The position numbers and the translations under genes are program-made. The notes under the pieces are model-generated. The model was not told where the DNA came from. It saw only the letters and a list, made by a program, of their open reading frames with translations, and searched no databases. 8,001 nucleotides of DNA from contig JAEWOP010000181.1 in NCBI GenBank assembly GCA_023399635.1, positions 1 to 8,001 on the forward strand. Direction: 5' to 3'. The stretch is from Pseudomonadota bacterium. Its GTDB lineage: Bacteria > Pseudomonadota > Alphaproteobacteria > Rhizobiales > Rhizobiaceae. Positions 1 to 4,995 of this stretch are shown here, piece after piece (position 1 is the stretch's first letter; every line of letters begins with the position of its first letter).

Positions 1-404
1 TGCATTATGCTGGTCGCCGAGCCAAGAACTCCAATGGCGGCCTCGTTATGCTGTTCGTCATCCCTGAAGGTGATTTCCAGCAGTGGCTCGGGGTGGAGGC
101 GATCATGCGCGCGGAAGCCCGTGAAGAGGCAGAAGCCATTATGGCGAAAGCAGCGCAGAAAGTGCGCGAAACCATCGGGATCGATCCTGAAGTCGTCATC
201 CGGGAAGGGAGCGCTACCGAACAGATCAATACGCTGGTAGAGGAAGACCGCGACATTGCAATTCTTGTCCTTGCGGCAGCGTCAGCCAAGGAGGGCCCTG
301 GACCTCTCGTGTCGGCGATAGCGGGACGTGGTGCGATCTTTCCGATCCCAGTGACTGTTCTACCCGATAGCTTGACGAACGAAGAAATAGACGCCCTCTG
401 CTAG
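1..404 (+). CDS. Universal stress protein (UspA family), 3' part only
   Basis: The gene enters from the left edge; the first whole codon is at base 3 and it ends at TAG 402-404, leaving about 133 residues without the N-terminus. The visible part has the C-terminal plan of a UspA alpha/beta domain: a strand (LVMLFVIP, from base 45), a long helix rich in Ala/Glu/Lys, a strand (PEVVIREG), the helix ATEQINTLVEED, the strand IAILVLAAAS and the final strand IPVTVLP. The family nucleotide signature G-x2-G-x9-G-(S/T) is only partly kept at bases 291-335: the second and third glycines are there with exact x9 spacing, but Glu replaces the first Gly and Ala replaces the Ser/Thr. It may therefore belong to the non-ATP-binding branch. 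Family members are cytoplasmic stress proteins without a single fixed reaction. It is probably a separate unit from the next gene, since 110 bases with their own promoter signals follow. Confidence 0.85.
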   Translation, partial: HYAGRRAKNSNGGLVMLFVIPEGDFQQWLGVEAIMRAEAREEAEAIMAKAAQKVRETIGIDPEVVIREGSATEQINTLVEEDRDIAILVLAAASAKEGPGPLVSAIAGRGAIFPIPVTVLPDSLTNEEIDALC

Positions 405-436
405 GCAGGCTTGACGTGAGTTCTCAGAAGTCGCAC

Positions 437-465
437 TTGAACCAAAACAGGGTTGCGATTATCTT
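437..465 (+). promoter_or_regulatory. Candidate promoter of the NifU-like gene
   Basis: TTGAAC at 437-442 and TATCTT at 460-465 are 17 bases apart and each matches the vegetative sigma consensus (TTGACA, TATAAT) at four of six positions. The predicted start is near base 471-473. That places the Irr-type box at 467-483 directly over the start site and leaves a leader of about 43 bases before the ATG at 515. This is read by eye; no transcript data are available. TTGCGA at 453-458 with TTCTAA at 477-482 (18-base spacer) is a weaker alternative. Confidence 0.45.
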
Positions 466-466
466 C

Positions 467-483
467 TTTTGAAGAATTCTAAA
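467..483 (+). promoter_or_regulatory. Irr-type iron control element (ICE box)
   Basis: The 17 bases TTTTGAAGAATTCTAAA fit the rhizobial ICE consensus TTTAGAA-N3-TTCTAAA at 13 of 14 defined positions; the only mismatch is T for A at position 4. It overlaps the predicted transcription start of the NifU-like gene. In rhizobia Irr is present and active at low iron and mostly represses genes for iron-using functions, so the inference is repression of this gene when iron is scarce. A NifU-type scaffold gene as an Irr target agrees with my recollection of published rhizobial Irr regulon predictions, which I could not check here. Confidence 0.7.
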
Positions 484-484
484 C

Positions 485-502
485 TAAGGCAGCACTGCCT
501 TA
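485..502. repeat. Perfect inverted repeat (8-base arms) beside the NifU-like RBS
   Basis: TAAGGCAG at 485-492 and CTGCCTTA at 495-502 are exact reverse complements separated by CA. The repeat lies two bases after the ICE box and its last base is the first base of the Shine-Dalgarno AAGGAG (502-507). It could be a second operator, or in RNA a 7-base-pair stem with loop GCAC positioned to affect ribosome entry. There is no T-run after it, so it is not a terminator. It does not match the ICE box or any Mur operator I know. Confidence 0.6.
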
Positions 503-514
503 AGGAGACGTGAG

Positions 515-1081
515 ATGTTCATCCAAACCGAGGCAACGCCAAATCCGGCAACCCTGAAGTTCCTGCCCGGCAAGGTGGTCATGGAAAAAGGCACTGCCGA
601 TTTCCGTGATCCGGGCGAGGCCGAAACATCTCCACTGGCATCTCGTCTGTTCGCCGTTCCTGGCGTCACCGGCATCTATTTCGGATACGATTTCATCACC
701 GTTACCAAGAGTGCGGGGGAGTGGCAGCACATGAAGCCGGCGATCCTCGGCTCGATCATGGAACACTTCATGTCCGGTCAGCCCGTTATGGGCGGGAGCG
801 CCGCGACTGCTGAAATCTCTGATGAGGAAGGCGAGTTCTTCGAAGCGGGCGACGAAACCATCGTCGCGACCATCAAGGAACTGCTGGAAACGCGCGTGCG
901 ACCGGCGGTCGCACAGGACGGCGGTGACATCACCTTCAAGGGCTTCAAAGACGGCACCGTTTACCTCAACATGAAGGGCGCCTGCTCCGGCTGCCCGTCT
1001 TCGACGGCAACGCTTAAGCACGGCGTGCAGAACCTGCTGCGCCACTTTGTTCCGGAAGTGCAGGCGGTAGAAGCCCTTTAA
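515..1081 (+). CDS. NifU-like Fe-S scaffold/carrier protein (Nfu type)
   Basis: This protein of 188 residues holds an Fe-S cluster on a dimer and passes it to apo-enzymes in the cytoplasm. It has the Nfu N-terminal domain first (about 1-88; starts MFIQTEATPNP with the typical TLKFLPG, SPLASRLF and VTGIYFG stretches). After an acidic linker (about 100-113) comes the NifU C-terminal domain (about 114-186) with VAQDGGDI at 132-139 and the cluster-binding CSGC at 157-160. The length is normal for the alphaproteobacterial/mitochondrial Nfu form. The ATG is supported by AAGGAG at 502-507 with a 7-base gap. Upstream lie the Irr-type box and an inverted repeat, so iron control is likely. The TAA stop is 15 bases before tsaB, suggesting co-transcription. 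MiaB, a client class for Nfu carriers, is encoded downstream in the same run. From memory, rhizobial Irr-regulon papers call such a gene fssA; I leave the symbol open. Confidence 0.96.
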   Translation: MFIQTEATPNPATLKFLPGKVVMEKGTADFRDPGEAETSPLASRLFAVPGVTGIYFGYDFITVTKSAGEWQHMKPAILGSIMEHFMSGQPVMGGSAATAEISDEEGEFFEAGDETIVATIKELLETRVRPAVAQDGGDITFKGFKDGTVYLNMKGACSGCPSSTATLKHGVQNLLRHFVPEVQAVEAL

Positions 1082-1096
1082 GGCCGCCGCAGGAGA

Positions 1097-1759
1097 ATGC
1101 TTGTCCTGGCAATTGACACGGCTGGCGTGGATTGCTCCGCTGCTCTTTTCGAGAGCAGGACGGGCCAAATTCTATCGACTGTGACCGAAATGATTGGCAA
1201 AGGGCACGCCGAGCGTTTGATGGCTGTGATCGATGAAGCCCTTTCGCAGGCGGGACGCCAACTGAGTGAGGTGGGACGCATCGCGGTGGTGACTGGACCG
1301 GGGTCCTTTACCGGCATCAGGGTTGGCGTTGCCGCTGCCCGGGGTCTTTCCTTGGCTCTTGGCGCCGAATGCGTCGGCGTCACGACACTGGAAACGATTG
1401 CTGCTGGTTATCTTGAAGGTGAGCGCTCCCGACCTGTGGTCGTTGCCATGGATGCAAAGCGCGGCGAGCTTTACGTCCAGCCCTTTGCCCCTGATGGATC
1501 CAGCGTAAATGATCCCGTCGCGGTTTCTCCGGCTGAGGCTGCCCGATTGGTCGCCTCCCTGTCTGCTGACGTGGTTGGCTCCGGCCGCCATCTCGTCCTG
1601 AACGAGATGCAGGACCAGGCCGCCGTGGACCGCTTCGATATTTCAACGGTTGCCAGGTTGGGCGCCGTCAAATCATCATCGAGCACGAAACCAAAACCGC
1701 TCTACCTGCGGGGTCCTGACGCGAAGCCGCAAACCGGCTATGCTCTCGCCCGAGTTTGA
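1097..1759 (+). CDS. tsaB: tRNA threonylcarbamoyladenosine (t6A) biosynthesis protein TsaB
   Basis: TsaB is the catalytically inactive ASKHA-fold partner of TsaD. With TsaE and TsaD it transfers the threonylcarbamoyl group from TC-AMP to A37 of tRNAs reading ANN codons, in the cytoplasm. The protein of 220 residues opens with the family hallmark LAIDTA (4-9) and has the strongly conserved GPGSFTGIRVG at 67-77; the variable C-terminal half ends in YLRGPDAKPQ (203-212), a tail typical of alphaproteobacterial TsaB. The ATG at 1097 is kept because MLVLAIDTA aligns with family N-termini, yet the Shine-Dalgarno AGGAG at 1091-1095 nearly touches it; re-initiation after the NifU-like stop 15 bases upstream could explain this. 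The TGA stop at 1757-1759 lies 5 bases before the rimI ATG. TsaB next to RimI is a common bacterial pairing. TsaD is not in this window. Confidence 0.96.
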   Translation: MLVLAIDTAGVDCSAALFESRTGQILSTVTEMIGKGHAERLMAVIDEALSQAGRQLSEVGRIAVVTGPGSFTGIRVGVAAARGLSLALGAECVGVTTLETIAAGYLEGERSRPVVVAMDAKRGELYVQPFAPDGSSVNDPVAVSPAEAARLVASLSADVVGSGRHLVLNEMQDQAAVDRFDISTVARLGAVKSSSSTKPKPLYLRGPDAKPQTGYALARV

Positions 1760-1764
1760 AGGCG

Positions 1765-2259
1765 ATGATCGACCAATATCTGCAATGGAAGCCATATTTC
1801 GAAATCGTCCCGCTGGCTGCGGATCACGCGCATGAGATCTCGGAGATACATGGGCAGCGGTTCCCTCGGCAGTGGGGCGAGGCGGAGTTTCTGAGCCTGC
1901 TTGTGCAGGCTAACGTTTTCGGATTCATTGCCCGTCAAACCAACGCCTTCTTTTCTCAACCGGTTGGGGGTTTTGTTCTGGCTCGCGAAGCGGCCGGAGA
2001 AGCGGAAATCCTCACCATTGCCGTGTCCGAAAGGTTCGGTAGGGCAGGGCTTGGTTGGCGTCTGATGCAGGCGGCATTGCGCGAAGCCGGTCAGCGTGGT
2101 GCCGAGACGATTTTCCTTGAGGTCGAGGCTGCCAATCAGGCGGCTGTGCAACTCTATCGCAAGCTGGGCTTTCAGGTCATCGCCGAACGGCCCGCCTACT
2201 ATTCCGGGGCTGATGGCGTTAAATCCTCCGCGCTTGTCATGAAGCGCGATCTTCGCTAG
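1765..2259 (+). CDS. rimI: Ribosomal-protein-alanine N-acetyltransferase RimI (GNAT family)
   Basis: RimI acetylates the N-terminal alanine of ribosomal protein S18 using acetyl-CoA. The 164-residue protein is one GNAT domain: the N-terminal HGQRFPRQWGEAEF (29-42) is the usual RimI substrate-side region, AEILTIAV (80-87) is the central strand, FGRAGLGWRLM (91-101) is the acetyl-CoA loop, and LEVEAANQAAVQLYRKLGF (118-136) with ERPAYY (141-146) is the RimI C-terminal signature including the conserved Tyr131. The first position of the usual (Q/R)-x-x-G-x-(G/A) loop is Gly92 rather than Gln/Arg. The start is uncertain: ATG 1765 is preferred, with GAAGG at 1758-1762; an in-frame TTG at 1756 would add three residues and overlap the tsaB stop as TTGA. 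The gene ends at TAG 2257-2259, 39 bases before mur. The call is firm; the acetylated target is inferred from the family. Confidence 0.93.
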   Translation: MIDQYLQWKPYFEIVPLAADHAHEISEIHGQRFPRQWGEAEFLSLLVQANVFGFIARQTNAFFSQPVGGFVLAREAAGEAEILTIAVSERFGRAGLGWRLMQAALREAGQRGAETIFLEVEAANQAAVQLYRKLGFQVIAERPAYYSGADGVKSSALVMKRDLR

Positions 2260-2298
2260 TCCGGTCCGATCACTGAATTGATCAAAGGCGGCAAGGTC

Positions 2299-2727
2299 AT
2301 GACCGATCTTTCCAGAACACTGGAAGAGCTGTGTGCCGAGAAGGGCATGCGGATGACCGACCAGCGGCGCGTCATTGCCCGCATCCTCGAGACCTCCGAT
2401 GACCATCCCGATGTCGAGGAGCTTTATCGCCGCTCTTCCAAAGTGGACCCCCGGATCTCGATTTCGACCGTATATCGCACCGTCAAACTGTTCGAGGACG
2501 AGGGCATCATCGAAAAGCATGACTTTCGCGACGGGCGCTCACGCTATGAGACGGTGCCGGAAGAGCATCATGACCACATGATTGATGTGGCATCGGGTAC
2601 GGTCATAGAGTTTCACTCGCCGGAGATTGAAGCTTTGCAGGAACGGATCGCGCGTGAGCATGGTTTCCGGCTCGTTGGCCACCGTCTCGAGCTCTATGGC
2701 ATTCCGCTCGACAAGGACGACGCTTGA
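2299..2727 (+). CDS. mur: Fur-family regulator, Mur type (manganese uptake regulator)
   Basis: In rhizobia this Fur branch responds mainly to Mn(II) and represses Mn import genes (sitABCD or mntH), while iron control has passed to Irr and RirA. The 142-residue protein has the winged-helix DNA-binding domain (about 1-85), with MRMTDQRRVIARILE at 17-31 and the recognition region SISTVYRTVKLFED at 54-67. The dimerisation domain (about 86-142) carries the metal-ligand cluster HHDH at 90-93, then VIEF at 102-105. The two CxxC zinc motifs of enterobacterial Fur are absent: the residues after HHDH read IDVASGTV. This is the pattern of alphaproteobacterial Fur/Mur. The ATG at 2299 fits the family N-terminus MTDLSRTLEEL; an in-frame TTG at 2278 is a less likely start. 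The TGA stop overlaps the next gene's TTG by four bases. No Mur operator is visible just upstream, so no sign of autoregulation here. Confidence 0.92.
   Translation: MTDLSRTLEELCAEKGMRMTDQRRVIARILETSDDHPDVEELYRRSSKVDPRISISTVYRTVKLFEDEGIIEKHDFRDGRSRYETVPEEHHDHMIDVASGTVIEFHSPEIEALQERIAREHGFRLVGHRLELYGIPLDKDDA
2713..2717 (+). promoter_or_regulatory. Ribosome binding site deciding the TTG start of the acyltransferase
   Basis: AAGGA inside the 3' end of mur sits 6 bases before TTG 2724, a normal spacing. It supports the TTG start, whose last two bases form part of the mur TGA stop (TTGA overlap), implying translational coupling of the two genes. Confidence 0.65.
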
Positions 2728-3533
2728 TCACCTGGCTGCGGATCGGCCTCATCTTTGCGATACTCTCGGCCTTCACCCTGGTGCTGCTGCCGTTCCAACT
2801 TGTTGGTCTTGCTCTTGATTGGAGGATCCGGCGCTATCTCCCGCGTTGGTGGCATCGCGTCGCCTGCTACCTGCTGGGAATCCGGATACACGTTCATGGG
2901 TGCCCCGATCCGCGGCGCCCGCTGATGCTGGCCGCCAATCACGCTTCGTGGAAGGACATCCTCGTTCTTGGTGCCGTCGCGGACGTGGTCTTCATAGCAA
3001 AGTCGGAGGTCGCCTCCTGGCCCGTGTTCGGCCCTCTGGCAAAGCTGCAGAAGACAATCTTCGTTGCGCGGGAAGAAAGGCGAAGGGCAGGCGATCAAGT
3101 CAACGAGATCGCCGAGCGAATGGCGGCTGGCGAGATTGTCGTCCTGTTTCCGGAGGGCACGACATCCGACGGGAACCGCGTGCTCGAGATCAAGTCATCC
3201 TTGTTTGGTGCGGCCGCTGCTGCCGTGCCGCAGGTGCCGGGCAAGGTGGTCCATGTCCAGCCTGTAGCGATTGCCTATACGCGCGTTTATGGCATGACGA
3301 TGGGCCGTTATCATCGGCCTGTTGCGGCCTGGCCGGGAGATATACAGCTAGTCCCGCATCTGATGGGCGTCCTCAAGGCGGAAGCGATCGATGTCGAGAT
3401 TTCCTTCGGCGATGCGATCGAGTTTAGGCCTGGCGACAGCCGCAAGGTGTTGAGCGCCACTGTGGCAGCAAAGATCCGCCGCATGCTGATCGCCAGGCTG
3501 CGCGGCCGCGACTACCCCCAGGAAGTCTTCTAA
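2724..3533 (+). CDS. plsC: 1-acyl-glycerol-3-phosphate acyltransferase family protein (PlsC/OlsA type)
   Basis: Members of this family move an acyl chain from acyl-ACP or acyl-CoA to a lysolipid at the inner membrane. PlsC makes phosphatidic acid; rhizobial OlsA makes ornithine lipid from lyso-ornithine lipid. The 269-residue protein has one N-terminal membrane helix (about 5-31), then a basic stretch DWRIRRYLPRWW. The catalytic motif HASWKD (HX4D, His73 and Asp78) and the glycerol-phosphate binding FPEGTTSDG (142-150) are intact. The TTG start at 2724 is favoured by AAGGA at 2713-2717 and by the overlap with the mur stop; it gives a full membrane helix. Which acyl acceptor is used cannot be told from the motifs. 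From memory, the OlsA gene of Sinorhizobium meliloti also lies near miaB, which makes OlsA a serious alternative. The TAA stop is 29 bases before miaB. Confidence 0.92.
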   Translation: MITWLRIGLIFAILSAFTLVLLPFQLVGLALDWRIRRYLPRWWHRVACYLLGIRIHVHGCPDPRRPLMLAANHASWKDILVLGAVADVVFIAKSEVASWPVFGPLAKLQKTIFVAREERRRAGDQVNEIAERMAAGEIVVLFPEGTTSDGNRVLEIKSSLFGAAAAAVPQVPGKVVHVQPVAIAYTRVYGMTMGRYHRPVAAWPGDIQLVPHLMGVLKAEAIDVEISFGDAIEFRPGDSRKVLSATVAAKIRRMLIARLRGRDYPQEVF

Positions 3534-3562
3534 TGCAGGCCGTATTGCGATAAAGAGCCGCC

Positions 3563-4972
3563 ATGAGCACCGATACCGTTATCTTCGATCCTCCCGCCGA
3601 GAATAAGCTGGGCGCCAATAGCCGCAAGGTCTTCATCAAGACCTATGGCTGCCAGATGAACGTCTACGATTCTGTTCGGATGGGCGACGCGTTGGCGAGT
3701 GAAGGGTATGTCCCGACAGAGGAGATCGAAAAAGCGGACCTGGTCCTGCTCAACACCTGCCACATCCGCGAAAAGGCTGCAGACAAGGTCTATTCCGCAC
3801 TTGGACGGTTGCGCGACATGAAGAAGGCGCGCAACGCCGAGGGACAGGAGCTGATGATTGGTGTCGCCGGCTGTGTCGCGCAGGCGGAAGGCGAGGAAAT
3901 TCTCAGGCGCGAGCCGGCGGTCGACGTCGTGATCGGGCCGCAAACTTATCACCGGCTGCCGGCGGCCATCAGGCGTGCCCGTCTTGGTGATCGCGTGGTT
4001 GATACCGATTACGCCGTCGAGGACAAGTTTGAGCACCTGCCGATGGCGGAAAAGGCGCAGGTCCGCTCGCGCGGGGTCAGCGCATTTCTCACTGTGCAGG
4101 AGGGCTGCGACAAGTTCTGCACCTTCTGTGTGGTACCGTACACGCGGGGATCGGAGGTATCCCGGCCCGTCCATCAGATCCTCAAGGAGGCCCAGCGTCT
4201 GGTTGATGGCGGAGTGCGCGAGGTCACGCTTCTCGGCCAGAACGTCAACGCGTGGCGCGCGGAAGGCTTGGATGGCCGCGAGTGGGGGCTGGGAGACTTG
4301 CTCTATCGGCTGGCGGAGATCCCCGGCTTGGCACGGCTTCGCTATACCACCAGCCATCCCCGAGACATGGATGACCGCCTGATAGAGGCGCATCGGGACT
4401 TGCGGACACTGATGCCCTATCTGCATCTGCCTGTGCAGGCGGGGTCTGATCGGATCTTGAAGGCGATGAACCGCCGTCACACCGCCGCCGAGTATCTGCA
4501 GCTGATAGACCGTATTCGCAACGCCAAGCCGGATATGGCTCTGTCGGGGGACTTTATCGTCGGCTTTCCAGGGGAGACGGACGCCGACTTCGAGGACACG
4601 CTACGCCTTGTCGAAAGGGTGAGCTATGCTCAGGCCTACTCGTTCAAATATTCGACCCGCCCCGGCACGCCAGGAGCAGACCTTCCCGATCATATCCCTG
4701 AAGAGGTGAAGTCGGAGCGGCTTGAAAGACTTCAGGCCCTGCTCTTGAAACAGCAGGCTGAGTTCGCCAAATCATGCGTTGGAAAGGTCATCGACCTACT
4801 GCTCGAGAAACCTGGGCGGATGCCCGGCCAATTGATCGGACGGTCGCCGTGGCTGCAGTCAGTGAATGTTGATGCAAAACCATCGCAGATCGGTGACATT
4901 ATTCCGGTACGAATCATAGGAACGGGTCCCAACAGCTTGTTTGCTGAGCCGGTCGGGACCATGCTTACCTGA
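3563..4972 (+). CDS. miaB: tRNA-2-methylthio-N6-dimethylallyladenosine synthase MiaB
   Basis: MiaB is a radical SAM methylthiotransferase that converts i6A37 to ms2i6A37 in tRNAs reading UNN codons. The 469-residue protein has all three domains. The N-terminal methylthiotransferase domain (about 21-150) carries three cysteines for the auxiliary 4Fe-4S cluster: Cys30 in KTYGCQMN, Cys66 in NTCHIR and Cys104 in VAGCVAQ. The radical SAM domain follows with CDKFCTFC (Cys182, Cys186, Cys189), then the C-terminal TRAM domain (about 385-455) that binds tRNA. The family-specific HIREKA and PYTRG stretches mark it as MiaB rather than RimO or MtaB. The ATG at 3563 has only a weak purine run (AAAGAG at 3552-3557) before it. 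It needs two clusters, which links it to the NifU-like carrier upstream. The TGA stop is 23 bases before phoH. Confidence 0.98.
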   Translation: MSTDTVIFDPPAENKLGANSRKVFIKTYGCQMNVYDSVRMGDALASEGYVPTEEIEKADLVLLNTCHIREKAADKVYSALGRLRDMKKARNAEGQELMIGVAGCVAQAEGEEILRREPAVDVVIGPQTYHRLPAAIRRARLGDRVVDTDYAVEDKFEHLPMAEKAQVRSRGVSAFLTVQEGCDKFCTFCVVPYTRGSEVSRPVHQILKEAQRLVDGGVREVTLLGQNVNAWRAEGLDGREWGLGDLLYRLAEIPGLARLRYTTSHPRDMDDRLIEAHRDLRTLMPYLHLPVQAGSDRILKAMNRRHTAAEYLQLIDRIRNAKPDMALSGDFIVGFPGETDADFEDTLRLVERVSYAQAYSFKYSTRPGTPGADLPDHIPEEVKSERLERLQALLLKQQAEFAKSCVGKVIDLLLEKPGRMPGQLIGRSPWLQSVNVDAKPSQIGDIIPVRIIGTGPNSLFAEPVGTMLT

Positions 4973-4980
4973 CCACTGGC

Positions 4981-4986
4981 GAGGAG
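4981..4986 (+). promoter_or_regulatory. Ribosome binding site deciding the TTG start of phoH
   Basis: GAGGAG lies 9 bases upstream of TTG 4996 and is the best Shine-Dalgarno match in this gap. No in-frame ATG lies near it; the next Met codon is over 100 codons downstream and would remove most of the conserved N-terminal domain, so TTG is the likely start. Confidence 0.65.
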
Positions 4987-4995
4987 CTTGCCTAC

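Noticed and set aside
500..1168. Open frame of 222 codons on the - strand opposite the NifU-like gene
   Set aside because: A shadow of the conserved CxxC protein; it would also run through the promoter-proximal repeat with no initiation signals.
2234..2262. TTGTCA with TAGTCC 17 bases later as an internal mur promoter
   Set aside because: The -35 is good but the -10 matches only two of six bases, and TTGTCA lies inside the loop and arm of a coding hairpin; not strong enough to annotate.
1738..2520. Open frame of 260 codons on the - strand across rimI and mur
   Set aside because: It spans two well-supported genes and their junction and has no motif of its own.
2819..3427. Open frame of 202 codons on the + strand inside the acyltransferase gene
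   Set aside because: It is out of frame with HX4D and FPEGTTS motifs and its product is low-complexity Arg/Ala/Gly/Ser typical of a shifted GC-rich frame.
3530..4480. Open frame of 316 codons on the - strand opposite miaB
   Set aside because: Same reasoning: the + strand encodes the complete MiaB motifs, and the antisense product has no family feature.
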